Below are positions 50,653 to 59,830 of a stretch of DNA of 64,000 nucleotides, in pieces (within the stretch, counting starts at the first letter, position 1; every line of letters starts with the position of its first letter). Origin of the DNA: an uncultured Christensenellaceae bacterium (GTDB lineage: Bacteria > Bacillota > Clostridia > Christensenellales > Borkfalkiaceae); NCBI GenBank assembly GCA_910586985.1, contig CAJUKK010000002.1, forward strand, positions 62,001-126,000, in the 5' to 3' direction. The translations under genes were made by a program, and so were the position numbers. Under the pieces are notes generated by a model. The model was not told where the DNA came from. It worked only from the letters and a program-made list of their open reading frames with translations, and searched no databases.

Positions 50653-51857
50653 AAACTTCTCTTGCCTCCTTGTTTCTTGTAGGCGTCGATGATTCCCTTA
50701 AACTCCGCAGCGTCGTCGTTTCCGCTATCACCGTTGCCTCCGTTGGGCGTTCCTGCGACGTTCTTTACGCCGGAGGCTTCGCCGTCCGCTTTGAGCCCCT
50801 TAATGTGAGAAGCCCCGAGCTTTGACTGTGCCTGCATCGCGCGAAGCGCGAGCTGTTCTGCGGAGCATGCGCTCTCGCCGTACTTTGCGGCAGCGATGAG
50901 CGTCTTGTCGCCGATCTGCGACTCGATTTCTTCGATCGACTGCAGACGTGCGCGTTCCTGCTTCACCGCGTCCGTGCGGGCGGTCTCGGCCGCCGCCTTC
51001 TCAATAGCAGCGACGATGTCCGGGAACTGTGCCCTGAGTTCTTTTTCCGTCATGGTGTTTTCTCCTTCGCCGCTGACGGGCGGCTTTTTATTATTTGCAA
51101 CCGCTTTGGGAGCGGGAGCATCCTGTTCGACCGGTATGTTGCCCGGTATATTGTGGAAGCCCTTCAGGTCGTGGCGAACGCCAGCGACGAGGAGGATCTT
51201 CTTGTCTGCCGTCAAGCTCATGCTCGGGCCTGCGTCAGAGAGGAGCGTGTTTGCGAACTTCTTGTCAACCGCGTCCTGTCCGACCATCCACGTCTCGGAC
51301 TTCATCATGGAGCGAAGCGTTTCGACTTCGAGCCCCGTCTTTTCGTGGTAGATCTGCGCGATGGCGTTGTTTGCCGCTTCGAGATTTTTCCCGATTTTCT
51401 TCACGTCCTCGGCTGTCATATAATCAACGACGCCCACGGCTGCGCCGTGGATCATGATTATGCTGCCGGGATGCACCTGAACGTCGTCGCCCGCGCAGGC
51501 AATAACGCTCGCAGCGCTCGCGGCAAGCCCTTCGACGATGACGGTCTTGTGGCCCTTGAGCCCTTTGAGTGCGTTGTGGATGGCGATGCCCGTGTAGAGG
51601 TCGCCGCCGCCGCTGTTGATTTTGACGACGATCTCGGCCTTGTCTTTAATGAGCGCGAGGTCGTCGAGGAAGCCCTCGGGGGTGATGAAGTTCCCGGGGA
51701 GAGCTTCGCCCGTCCACCAGTCCGTCGGCTGCTGGCTGCATACGTCGCCGTAGAGAGTGATCTCAGCGGAGTCGCTTCCTGCGTCGGTGATCATGTTCCA
51801 GCATTTGCGAGCGGTTGCAGGTTGCGGGCCGTTCGTGATTTTGATCCTGTTCTTCAT
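50649..51857 (-). CDS. ClpP-type prohead protease with scaffold domain
   Basis: A 402-residue protein with an N-terminal ClpP-like serine protease fold (about residues 30-200): nucleophile in GLAASAASVIA (Ser near 114) and His137 in IMIHGAAVG. A helical Glu/Arg-rich C-terminal half (about 270-360) is a likely scaffold (ALRAMQAQSKLG). Cleaves capsid and scaffold during head maturation. The ATG overlaps the portal stop. Confidence 0.88.
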   Translation of the reverse strand: MKNRIKITNGPQPATARKCWNMITDAGSDSAEITLYGDVCSQQPTDWWTGEALPGNFITPEGFLDDLALIKDKAEIVVKINSGGGDLYTGIAIHNALKGLKGHKTVIVEGLAASAASVIACAGDDVQVHPGSIIMIHGAAVGVVDYMTAEDVKKIGKNLEAANNAIAQIYHEKTGLEVETLRSMMKSETWMVGQDAVDKKFANTLLSDAGPSMSLTADKKILLVAGVRHDLKGFHNIPGNIPVEQDAPAPKAVANNKKPPVSGEGENTMTEKELRAQFPDIVAAIEKAAAETARTDAVKQERARLQSIEEIESQIGDKTLIAAAKYGESACSAEQLALRAMQAQSKLGASHIKGLKADGEASGVKNVAGTPNGGNGDSGNDDAAEFKGIIDAYKKQGGKRSL

Positions 51858-53482
51858 TCAGGATTCCCTCCTTGATTTATTTTGTCTAAGATGCGGGGGA
51901 CCAGAACAGCGACGAGCGCGTCGATCGGGTCGTTTTTGCTCGTGTCTCCCGTAGTCTTTGCGAGTTGCGCGTTTTCGTCTGCCAGCTGTTCAACGTTTGC
52001 CTCGTAGCTTCCGCCGTTGATCCTGACTGTCGACTGTTCGCGAGTGGAGAAGCCGTTCTTGCAAGCGAGCTCCTCGGCTTGTATTTCCTTGACGGGGTCG
52101 AGCTGACCCTGCGACGGTCCGATCCACTCGGAGCCGAGCCATGCGGCGCGGATCGCAGGATCGAGGAAGAAGCCCGGCGCAAAAATACGCCCACGAGCGA
52201 TCGCCTCAGACAGCCAGACCTCGTAGAGAGGACGGCAGAAGTCATCGACAAACCACTCGCGGTACATTTTGAACATTTTCCATGCTTCCAGAAGTGCGGC
52301 GCGGCTGGCGCTGTATGAAGCGTTGAAGGCTTTGAGAAGAAGGTCGGCAGGTATTTCAAGTGCGGCGCCGACCTGTTTGCTTATGGACTGCATGAAGGCA
52401 TCGAAGCCGCCCGCGGGGCGTTTCGGATCTCCGAACACGACGTCCTCGCCGGGCTTCAATACGTTCACCTGTCCGGGACCCATTTCGTACTCGTTTTCGT
52501 CCGTGCTGATTCCTTCGGGCGGTTCGCCGCCGCCGTCGCTGACCTCATTGAAGGGCATCGAGCTCGTGTCCGCTTCCGTTTTGATAAAAGCAGTGAAGAA
52601 GCTCTCAACGACCGCCGCCATGAGTTCGCTGTCGGTATAGCGACGAGCTTGCAGGAGAGGCTCGATCACCTGCGCCAGATATGTTACGCCGCGATATTGC
52701 TCGGGGCGTTCCGCCTGCATAATATGGAGGACGTTCGGGAGCCCCGTCTTTTCGCCGTAGGCGAGGACGCGCTCCCACTTTGTTTCCTTCGTTGTCTGCT
52801 CGAAGGGGTAGGTGTTGCGGACGTAGTAGGCGACGATCTTGCCGTTTTTGTCGGTCTCGACGCCGTCGTAGATAGGGTTCCCGCCTTCCGTCTGCCCTTG
52901 TGTGAGGTTTCCGAAGTATGTCGCCCCGGCGATGTTTGCCATCGGGGTTGATATTCTGTCCGCCTCGATTATGTGGAAGCGCAGGCCGTATGGGTTGAGG
53001 GGCGTCGGCTCCTCGTGTCCCAGAAGAACGAAGCAGTCGCCGCTGAGAAGTTCAGACGAAAAAACGAGCTGCTGCGCCGTGTAGAAGTTATTGATCCCGA
53101 TCGCGTCGCAGTTCATTTTATTCGCAGCCCAGAGCTCGAACTCTTCCTCGGTTTTACGCTGCCAGACTTTCGCCTGTTCTGCTGTGAGCCCGAGGCGTTC
53201 GCGGTTCACTCTGCTTTTGAGCTGCAAGCCGCAGCCGATGACGTTCGTGCGGTTCGTCTTGATCGCCGACGTCGCGATCGGCGCCGCCATATACAGCATG
53301 CGCGCCCTTTGCCGGAGCGTTCTGTTGTTGGCGTCGATGTCCTCGTGTGGCGATCCGCTGGATGCGAGGAAGCCCTTGAGCGCCTTCTTCGTGTAGCTTG
53401 CACCCGCTTCGCCGTAGCCTTTGTTTTTAGGACGAGCAGGCGCCGCAACGAAGGGGGCGAGCTTTTTGTTGTTGTCGTTCAT
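51854..53482 (-). CDS. Portal protein (lambda gpB family)
   Basis: A 542-residue lambda-type portal protein: PIATSAIKTNRTNVIGCGLQLKSRVNRE, QLVFSSELLSGDCFVLLGHEEPT and LEIPADLLLKAFNASYSASRAALLEAWKMFKMYREWF are family-typical, as is the C-terminal helical region. It forms the dodecameric DNA channel. Start after AAGGAGG, following the gpW-like gene. Confidence 0.93.
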   Translation of the reverse strand: MNDNNKKLAPFVAAPARPKNKGYGEAGASYTKKALKGFLASSGSPHEDIDANNRTLRQRARMLYMAAPIATSAIKTNRTNVIGCGLQLKSRVNRERLGLTAEQAKVWQRKTEEEFELWAANKMNCDAIGINNFYTAQQLVFSSELLSGDCFVLLGHEEPTPLNPYGLRFHIIEADRISTPMANIAGATYFGNLTQGQTEGGNPIYDGVETDKNGKIVAYYVRNTYPFEQTTKETKWERVLAYGEKTGLPNVLHIMQAERPEQYRGVTYLAQVIEPLLQARRYTDSELMAAVVESFFTAFIKTEADTSSMPFNEVSDGGGEPPEGISTDENEYEMGPGQVNVLKPGEDVVFGDPKRPAGGFDAFMQSISKQVGAALEIPADLLLKAFNASYSASRAALLEAWKMFKMYREWFVDDFCRPLYEVWLSEAIARGRIFAPGFFLDPAIRAAWLGSEWIGPSQGQLDPVKEIQAEELACKNGFSTREQSTVRINGGSYEANVEQLADENAQLAKTTGDTSKNDPIDALVAVLVPRILDKINQGGNPE

Positions 53483-53491
53483 GTTGCCTCC

Positions 53492-53770
53492 TTACCAGTC
53501 GCGCGGAACGACGCCGACGGCGCGGCGGGGTTTTATTCCGTCGAGCTGATCCTCGAGTTCCGCGATCTCGTTTTCGATTTCCTTGATCGCCTTCCTGACC
53601 GTGCTGAGGTCCGTGTTGTACCTCGAGAGGTTGCGGGTTCCGACGCCGTAGCTCTGAACACCGCCGTCGAGCATTTCCTTCTCGCGTTTTCGGTAGAGGG
53701 CGAGCCGGTCGCGGAGATCCTTGAGCTTGTTCTCGATTCGCTCCTTCTTCCGGCAGTTGGTGTTTTTCAT
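53492..53770 (-). CDS. gpW-like head-tail joining protein
   Basis: A 92-residue helical protein between large terminase and portal, the place of gpW/DUF6148-like proteins. The core YGVGTRNLSRYNTDLSTVRKAIKEIENEIAELEDQL resembles the helical hairpin and strand turn of that family. A Pro-rich tail ends in RDW. Confidence 0.75.
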   Translation of the reverse strand: MKNTNCRKKERIENKLKDLRDRLALYRKREKEMLDGGVQSYGVGTRNLSRYNTDLSTVRKAIKEIENEIAELEDQLDGIKPRRAVGVVPRDW

Positions 53771-53782
53771 GGTGCCTCCTTT

Positions 53783-55675
53783 TTACCAGTCGTCGCCGCT
53801 TCCGGTGATTTTCTTTTTCGGGCGCGCTGGCGGTTTATTTGCCGCGGGGGCGGCTGGTTTTGTGATTCCTTTCAGGCGGTTCTCGATCGCCGTGAGGTCG
53901 GGGTTTGCAAGCCTGAACGCCGCGTTCGCGTAGTTCCTGCAGTCGAGGGCTTCGTTGCGCTGGTGTCCGGGGATCTTTTCCCAGATCCAGACGTCGCCGC
54001 GCCGCGTCCGTGATAGAACGAGGCGCTCCGAGATAAGTCCAGAGAAGAACGTCGCGTCGTAGCCGCGATCACCGCGGGGGAAGTGTGAATAATTTCGCCC
54101 CGGTTCCTGCACCTTGAGCTTCTGCATGATCTTCGCCTTTCCGGCGTCGACGCCGATCGTGTACAGCCAGCAGGCGACTTTTTTGTTGTCCTTCAATGGA
54201 ACGCGGGAGGGTATTCCGATAAACGGGACGTCTTGGCCGCCTTTGCCTTTGATAGCGAACACGCGCTTCGTGTGGCGCTTGCGGCATGCCGCGTACACTT
54301 CCTGCGTGTAGTGGCCGCCAGAGTCGACGAAGGTGCAGCTGATTCGGAGCCCCTTGCCGTCTTTGAACTTGTAGACGTGATCGATGACGTCGTCGAGGCG
54401 TTCCCAGACTTCCGCCGTGTCAGGGCGTCCCATGATGATGCCCTTCTCGATTCCCCAGTCCTCGCCGTAGTGGCCGTAGCCGATGACCTCGTACTCGAGG
54501 CGGTTGTCCTGAGTGTCGACGCCGCAGGTGAGGGCGAGAACTCCGTCGGGGAGTTCTGCGGGGTATTCTTCGCGGCGCGCCATGATTCCTTCCTCGTCCT
54601 CGATCTCTCCGCGTTCTTCCCAGAGCTCGCCGAACAGCGTGTTGTAGACGACCTTCAGCTTCTCGGGGTTTTTCTCAGCCTCGAGGAAGCGCTGGATGAT
54701 CGTCGTCCATGTTACCCATGGAGACGAGAAGGCGTTGAGCCAGAACGACCTGACGCCGCGCTGGTACGCTTCGGGGTTTGCCGCGATCCACTTCTTGGGC
54801 GCCGCTCGAACTTCTTCCTCGGAACTCAACGCACCGCAGGACGGGCAGGTCCAGCTGATGTCCGTTACGGTGTAGTTAATTTTTCGGGCGACTTCGTGGC
54901 GCTCATACTTGAAGTTGATATTCTCGAAGCGTATGTCGTGGAACTCTCCGCAGTGCGGGCATTTGGTGCACCAGCGTTCCTGCGTTCCGCGATAAAATGA
55001 CGCCTCGATGTTGCTGCTGCCTTTGATCGTTGGAGTTGATACTTCGACTGCCTTCTTGTTGTAGAACGTCGTCTGGCGGGCTTTCGCCAGTTCCCACGGG
55101 TCGCCCTCGGTTCCTGCACTAAGCGCCCAGCGGTCGCGCTCGTCGCCGAAGATATAGCGGACGGGGGTCGAAGCGAGTGCGCTGGCGGTGTTCGAGCCGG
55201 TGAGTGTTAGCATACCACCGGGGAACGACTTCTGGAGGATGGTGTTGCCGCTGTCGCGGGACTTTATGTCCGAGACCTTCTCTCTGAGTCGCTTGCTGTC
55301 TCGTATCATCGGTGCGATCCTCAGACGCGAGAACTTGCGGGCGTCGTCGAGGGTCGGCTGGATGTACATTGTGCTCGCCGGGTCTTGGTCGATAACGTAG
55401 CCGATGCAGTTCAGAAGGAACTCCGACTTGCCGACCTGAGAAGCGGCGACCATGACGATGTTTGTTACCTTTGGATCGTTGAACGCTTCCATCGGTTCTT
55501 TGAGGTATGGGGTCCGCGCAGTTCTCCACGGTCCAGCCTCGGCTGAATTTTCGGGCGACAGTCGACGGTGTCGATCCGCCCACTCTGCAACGGTTAAGTC
55601 GTCGGGGGGTGCAAAATTACGAACGGCGGGGGAGATCGCTTTATTGAGAAGCGCCTCAGCCTTCTTCGTCGTCAT
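53783..55675 (-). CDS. Large terminase subunit (GpA family)
   Basis: A 630-residue packaging motor and nuclease. The Walker A-like VMVAASQVGKSEF is near residues 76-86; YIQPTLDDARKFSRLRIAPMIRDSKRL follows. The nuclease half shows LTCGVDTQDNRLEYEVIGYG with the RNase H-type Asp and CTFVDSGGHYTQEV. A CxxC pair (CTKCPHCGEF and CPSCGA) forms a zinc finger near the middle. Overlaps the small subunit gene by 20 bases. Confidence 0.93.
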   Translation of the reverse strand: MTTKKAEALLNKAISPAVRNFAPPDDLTVAEWADRHRRLSPENSAEAGPWRTARTPYLKEPMEAFNDPKVTNIVMVAASQVGKSEFLLNCIGYVIDQDPASTMYIQPTLDDARKFSRLRIAPMIRDSKRLREKVSDIKSRDSGNTILQKSFPGGMLTLTGSNTASALASTPVRYIFGDERDRWALSAGTEGDPWELAKARQTTFYNKKAVEVSTPTIKGSSNIEASFYRGTQERWCTKCPHCGEFHDIRFENINFKYERHEVARKINYTVTDISWTCPSCGALSSEEEVRAAPKKWIAANPEAYQRGVRSFWLNAFSSPWVTWTTIIQRFLEAEKNPEKLKVVYNTLFGELWEERGEIEDEEGIMARREEYPAELPDGVLALTCGVDTQDNRLEYEVIGYGHYGEDWGIEKGIIMGRPDTAEVWERLDDVIDHVYKFKDGKGLRISCTFVDSGGHYTQEVYAACRKRHTKRVFAIKGKGGQDVPFIGIPSRVPLKDNKKVACWLYTIGVDAGKAKIMQKLKVQEPGRNYSHFPRGDRGYDATFFSGLISERLVLSRTRRGDVWIWEKIPGHQRNEALDCRNYANAAFRLANPDLTAIENRLKGITKPAAPAANKPPARPKKKITGSGDDW

Positions 55676-56243
55676 CTTTCAGGAGATCGCTCAAGCCCTG
55701 ACGCTCGCGGACGCGCTTCCTGTAGGCGTCGGCGTCGTACTTGTAGTTCGATAACTCCAGCAGGAGAGCGTTGACTTCCTGCTTGATCCTTTCAGATATT
55801 TCCGCAGGCTTGTTGAGCGGTGCGAGGTCGATCGCGAGGCGCCCGGGGAGCGCGAGAATCATGCTGCGGATGGTGAACACGAGGTCGGTCGTCATTGCTT
55901 CGACGTCCTCGCTGCGGTGCATTTCGCCGCGGAGCTCTTTGAGTTCCATCTCGGCGATCTCTGCCTTTGCCGCGCGGAGGTCCGCGTCTGCTTTGATCTT
56001 CCGGCTCTCGTTCTGAGCGTCGTCTTTGCTTTCGCCCTTTTTTGCGACCTTTTCTTGCAGATAACCGATATATTTTTGAACTGTTTGCAGGAGGTCGTAG
56101 CGCCGCTTGTTGCCTTCGACTTTTTCCGTCGCCAGCACTCCGTCCTGCGTGAGTTGTTGGATCCGGCGAACAGTTAAGCCGAACAGCTTCGCGACAAACG
56201 TCGCGTCGACCATCGTCCGCTTTTGTTGCGGGGGTTGCGCCAT
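55656..56243 (-). CDS. Terminase small subunit (Nu1-like)
   Basis: A 195-residue protein with an N-terminal winged-helix Nu1-like DNA-binding domain (TFVAKLFGLTVRRIQQLTQDGVL) and a coiled coil (about 60-120). It binds the packaging site and loads the large subunit. Start follows AAGGAGG; first of the head genes apart from the gpZ-like gene upstream. Confidence 0.88.
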   Translation of the reverse strand: MAQPPQQKRTMVDATFVAKLFGLTVRRIQQLTQDGVLATEKVEGNKRRYDLLQTVQKYIGYLQEKVAKKGESKDDAQNESRKIKADADLRAAKAEIAEMELKELRGEMHRSEDVEAMTTDLVFTIRSMILALPGRLAIDLAPLNKPAEISERIKQEVNALLLELSNYKYDADAYRKRVRERQGLSDLLKDDDEEG

Positions 56244-56483
56244 GTTTGCCTCCTTTTTTTGCGTAACGAAACGGGTGAAAAAATTTTCTGGGGACTACGC
56301 GACTTTTGGGCTCGCGAGCACCGCAGAAGAAAAATATCAACGACAGGACCCGCTGGGAACTTTTGTGGGCGCTCGCTGACGCGCTCCGTGCCTTCGCGGC
56401 TTTGCGTTTTCCTCTGGGATCCTGCCGGTGATAACTTGATAGGGGGCGCCGCCTTGGATGGGGCGGCGCTGGGTGGGGGTGGT
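56244..56483. other. Gap with G+C hairpin before the terminase genes
   Basis: 240 bases without a supported gene. It holds a perfect 8-bp hairpin (56446-56453 with 56462-56469) just past the gpZ-like stop. It is a candidate for the packaging (cos/pac) region, as such sites often lie next to the small terminase gene. Inferred only from place. Confidence 0.35.
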
Positions 56484-57080
56484 CTATTTCTTGGCGTAGC
56501 GGTCTATGTTGTGCTGCAACCTTGTCAGCATTAGATCGTTGAGCCTGACCTTTATGTCGGCGGCGACTTTTTCGTTGCCGATCATTTGCGGGATGCTTAC
56601 TGTTCGGATCGCCTCGATAGGAAGGCGCGCCGCAGTTGTGCGCTTGAACGGGATCTCTGTCGTTCCGAGCTCCCCCGAGTGGGCGAGAAAAACGGCGCTC
56701 CCGAGCGCTTTCTTTTTGCCTTTATAAACGGACGCCTTGACGGTGTACTTCTTGCCGCCCTGTGGCCGCGTCCGTGGTGTCATTGAAAAGTGTGTGGGAG
56801 TGAGAAGGCGGTCGCGGTACGTCAGCTGTATGTTTTGCAGGCTGACGCCCCTGATCTTGATTTCTCCGACCGTTTTCGCGCCGCCTTTGGCTACCTTACC
56901 TGCCGCCGTTACTTCGCTTGATTTGATAGCATAAACGGCTGTAACTGCTTTGGTTACCTGCGCGGGGGCGCGGGCTTTGCAGTCTTTCATGGTCTGGTTG
57001 ACGGCTTTCTGGATGTCGCTCTGCGTTTTCTTCGCTTTGGAGAGAACGGCGTCCAGTCCGGGGATGGTGATGTCTAACAT
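56484..57080 (-). CDS. Minor tail protein Z-like (GPZ)
   Basis: A 198-residue protein similar to lambda gpZ/HK97 gp10-like head-tail joining proteins: APAQVTKAVTAVYAIKSSEV and QGGKKYTVKASVYKGKKKALGSAVFLAHSGE. Unusually it lies upstream of the terminase genes rather than after the capsid. First gene behind the late promoter. Confidence 0.7.
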   Translation of the reverse strand: MLDITIPGLDAVLSKAKKTQSDIQKAVNQTMKDCKARAPAQVTKAVTAVYAIKSSEVTAAGKVAKGGAKTVGEIKIRGVSLQNIQLTYRDRLLTPTHFSMTPRTRPQGGKKYTVKASVYKGKKKALGSAVFLAHSGELGTTEIPFKRTTAARLPIEAIRTVSIPQMIGNEKVAADIKVRLNDLMLTRLQHNIDRYAKK

Positions 57081-57163
57081 GGCCGCCTCCGTCGTCCTGT
57101 TGATAAGTTAGGGCGGAGCATAGAGCCGCCGCCCTGCCGTCCCTCTGGTGAGGGATCTGTCCG

Positions 57164-57245
57164 TAAAAAGAAAACCGCGTTCGGGTTTCCCCGTCGCGGT
57201 TCTTTGACAGCATACACGATAGCACACTTAAACGCTGCGTTTCAA
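57164..57245 (-). promoter_or_regulatory. Late promoter immediately followed by a terminator
   Basis: On the minus strand: TTGAAA (57245-57240), an 18-base spacer and TATCGT (57221-57216), then a hairpin AACCGCG (57201-57195)/CGCGGTT (57179-57173) with a TTTTCTTTTT tract. Transcription from this promoter would meet a terminator within about 45 bases. Such a layout suits antitermination control, as at lambda pR'-tR'; or the hairpin simply ends the early operon. Confidence 0.5.
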
Positions 57246-57323
57246 TTCTTTTTTATTCCTTTTCCTGCCGTTCGCTGACATTCTTTCAGATTTCCGTCGG
57301 AAGTCGCGCGGAATTTTGCGGAA

Positions 57324-57791
57324 TTATTGCGGCGGCGGAGTGAATAACTCGGAGAGATTGAGTAGGGCGCGGCCGTGTGTTTTGAATACTTTGTCCATGT
57401 ATTTGTCCGCTTCGACGTCGTAGTCTCTACGTTTTCCGTATAGGCGCAGGGCGATTTCTCGCCATTCGGCGCCGTAGTAGTAGCGGAGGTTGATGACGAG
57501 GGTCTCGGCAGGTGCGAGTTGTTCGACGTAGGTCTCCAGCGTGGCCCAGTCGTCGGCGATTTCTTTCTCTTTCTGCCTGACTTTTTCTTCGAGGGCGATC
57601 TTCCTCAGAACGACGCGCTCGGTCTGGCTCGTTCCGTCGCCGCCTCCGCGGGGCATCCCCGAGTAGTCGATGGCGCGAGTGCTCCCGTAGGATTCCTCCG
57701 CGAACTCGAGCTCCTGCTTCAGCGTGGCGAGTTTTTCGAGCATTTCCCTGTGTGCGTTTAGTCTTTCTTTGATCGCTTGCGTTTTCTTCAT
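57324..57791 (-). CDS. Phage late-gene regulator, sigma-like (RinA/ArpU type)
   Basis: A 155-residue protein: a long N-terminal coiled coil and a C-terminal sigma region 4-like helix-turn-helix (LRYYYGAEWREIALRLYGKRR, about residues 101-121). This plan is that of RinA/ArpU-type phage late transcription regulators. It sits immediately ahead of the late promoter. The start follows AGGAGGCGGCAACA. Confidence 0.75.
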   Translation of the reverse strand: MKKTQAIKERLNAHREMLEKLATLKQELEFAEESYGSTRAIDYSGMPRGGGDGTSQTERVVLRKIALEEKVRQKEKEIADDWATLETYVEQLAPAETLVINLRYYYGAEWREIALRLYGKRRDYDVEADKYMDKVFKTHGRALLNLSELFTPPPQ

Positions 57792-57821
57792 TGTTGCCGC
57801 CTCCTTAGTCGTTGTTGTAGA

Positions 57822-58496
57822 TTAGTCCACATTATAGGGCGGGTCGGTGAATACGAGGTCGGCGAGGTTTCCCTCCATAAGCGCATCCGCGTCCGCTGCG
57901 TTTGTTGCGTCTCCGCAGATCAGGCGGTGGCGGCCGAGGATCCAGACGTCGCCGCGCTTTGTTACCGGTTTTACAGGTGCCAGCGGGACGTCGTCGGGAT
58001 CTGCTGTGAGTTCATTGTCAACCGCTTCCGAGAAGGCGGCGGCGATTTCGTCGTATTCGTCGGAGCTGTAGCCGGTGCGCTCGAAGTCGATGCCGCTCGT
58101 GTCAATGTCTGCGAAGATTTCCGCCAGAAGGCGCTCGTCGGTTTCGGAGAGCTCGGCGATCTTGTTGTCTGCCGTCAGGTCTGCAAGTTCCGCCGCCTCT
58201 GATTCGTATGTCTGGAAGTCGACGGGGACCTCGTCAAGTCCTTCATGAATTGCGGCCAGAAGTCGGCCGTGTCCTTTTACGACGAGCCCCGAGCGGGTGC
58301 TCACGGTGATCGGGTTGCGCCAGCCGTTGCCGCGTATTACGGCGCCGAGGCGTTCGATCTGTTCGTCGGGGTGTTTGTTCGGGTTCTTCGGGTTCGGCTT
58401 CAGATCCGCCGCCCGGATGATCGCGTCGTGGGCGCAGTAGACGGGAACGCCGGCCGCAGTTGCTTTGGGTTTGGTTTCCGTTGTGGTCTTTTTCAT
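57822..58496 (-). pseudogene. Truncated ParB-methyltransferase paralogue
   Basis: A 224-residue shortened copy of the upstream ParB-methyltransferase. The ParB-like N-terminus (AADLKPNPKNPNKHP, LVVKGHGRLLAA) and linker (ELADLTADNKIAEL, GYSSDEYDEIA) are intact, but the protein stops right at the catalytic DPPYNVD (218-224). The rest of the methyltransferase, including the SAM motif, has been deleted, leaving only a few codons before the next gene. Either a pseudogene or a ParB-only DNA-binding partner. ATGA overlap with the full-length gene. Confidence 0.75.
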
Positions 58497-59830
58497 TCGT
58501 CGCCGCCTCCGCAGTTGAAAATTTGCTCATATTCGGACGCGGGGATCTCTTTGCTGTTCCTGACGAGCTTGACGTCGTGGCTGCCAGTCTGGCGGATCCA
58601 GCGCTTGACGATGACGTCGGTGTATTCGGGTTTCAGTTCCATGACGTAGGCGGTCTGACCTTTTGCTTCCGCTGCCGCGAGACTTGTGCCGCTTCCGCCG
58701 AACGGGTCGTAAACGCCCGCCGCCCATTCCATATTGTCGAGGAGGATCTCAAAAACTTCCTCGGGCTTCTGTGTCGGGTGCAGTTCGTTCCCGGAGCGAG
58801 TGCACTCGATGACGTTGCCGTAGCCCTTGTGGTTGTCGAAGTGTGTCTTTGCGCGGTTTCCGAAGCATACGAGCTCATGCTGCGAGCGCCAGCCGAGGCC
58901 CATGCCCGGCGTCTTTTTATTCCAGACGATCATCGACTTGACGCCGAAGCTCGCGCCTTCCATAAGGTCGAACAGGTAGACCCACATGCGCCAGTCGGTG
59001 AATATGTACGCATACAGACAGGGAATATCGGCGAGCGCCTTCTGGATAAGGTTCTGATAGCCGCGCGTCGACAGGATGTCGTTCGCGATTTTCGGAGCTT
59101 CGCCGTCTTTTTTCACGGTTCCGATGCTGCCGATGCTTTTCCCTGATTCTTGGAAGCCGCCCGAACAGTACGGGGGATCCGTCAGGAGGATCTGCGGCGC
59201 ATTTCCGTCGAGGAGTTGAGCCCTGTCCGCCGGGACGGTGCAGTTCCCGCACATGACGCGGTGCTTGCCGTTCAGGATCCAGACGTCGCCATATTTTGTA
59301 ACAGGGGCGGCGGGAGTTTCAGGAACATCGTCGAGATCTTCCTCGTTGTCGGACGCGGCGATGGTTTCGTTTAAGCTGGCCGCGATTTCGTCGTATTCTT
59401 CCGACGAGTAGCCCGACAGGCTGAAGTCTATGTCGCCGGCGTTTATTTCCGCAAAAACTTCGACGAGGAGCTTGTTGTCCGTCTCCGCGAGTTCCGCGAT
59501 CCTGTTGTCTGCCGTCAGGTCTGCAAGTTCCGCCGCCTCGCTTTCGTAGTCTTGGAAGTCGACGGGGACCTCGTCGAGTTCTTCGAGCTGCGCGGCCAGA
59601 AGGCGGCCGTGTCCTTTTACAACGTAGCCGGAGCGGGTGCTCACGGTGATCGGGTTGCGCCAGCCGTTGCCGCGTATGATTCCGCCGAGCGCTTCGATCT
59701 GGCTTTGCGGGTGCTTGTTCGGGTTCTTCGGGTTCGGCTTCAGTTCTGCCGTCGGAACGATCCTGTCGTGTGCGCAGTAGACGGGGATCCCCGCCGCCTG
59801 CGCTTTTGCCTTTGCTGTCTTTGTACTCAT
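58493..59830 (-). CDS. ParB-domain DNA methyltransferase (beta class)
   Basis: A 445-residue fusion: ParB/Srx-like nuclease domain (1-130, with PKNPNKHPQ and GHGRLLAAQL), linker, and N6/N4 methyltransferase. Motif IV DPPY at 218-221 precedes SAM motif DPFGGSGT at 375-382, the beta-class order. Modifies phage DNA, likely to evade restriction; target unknown. ParB-methyltransferase fusions are common in Mu-like and Firmicutes prophages. The next upstream gene makes SAM. Confidence 0.9.
   Translation of the reverse strand: MSTKTAKAKAQAAGIPVYCAHDRIVPTAELKPNPKNPNKHPQSQIEALGGIIRGNGWRNPITVSTRSGYVVKGHGRLLAAQLEELDEVPVDFQDYESEAAELADLTADNRIAELAETDNKLLVEVFAEINAGDIDFSLSGYSSEEYDEIAASLNETIAASDNEEDLDDVPETPAAPVTKYGDVWILNGKHRVMCGNCTVPADRAQLLDGNAPQILLTDPPYCSGGFQESGKSIGSIGTVKKDGEAPKIANDILSTRGYQNLIQKALADIPCLYAYIFTDWRMWVYLFDLMEGASFGVKSMIVWNKKTPGMGLGWRSQHELVCFGNRAKTHFDNHKGYGNVIECTRSGNELHPTQKPEEVFEILLDNMEWAAGVYDPFGGSGTSLAAAEAKGQTAYVMELKPEYTDVIVKRWIRQTGSHDVKLVRNSKEIPASEYEQIFNCGGGDE

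Noticed and set aside
52973..54013. Plus-strand open frame over portal and terminase genes
   Set aside because: A shadow of two well-supported minus-strand genes with clear motifs.
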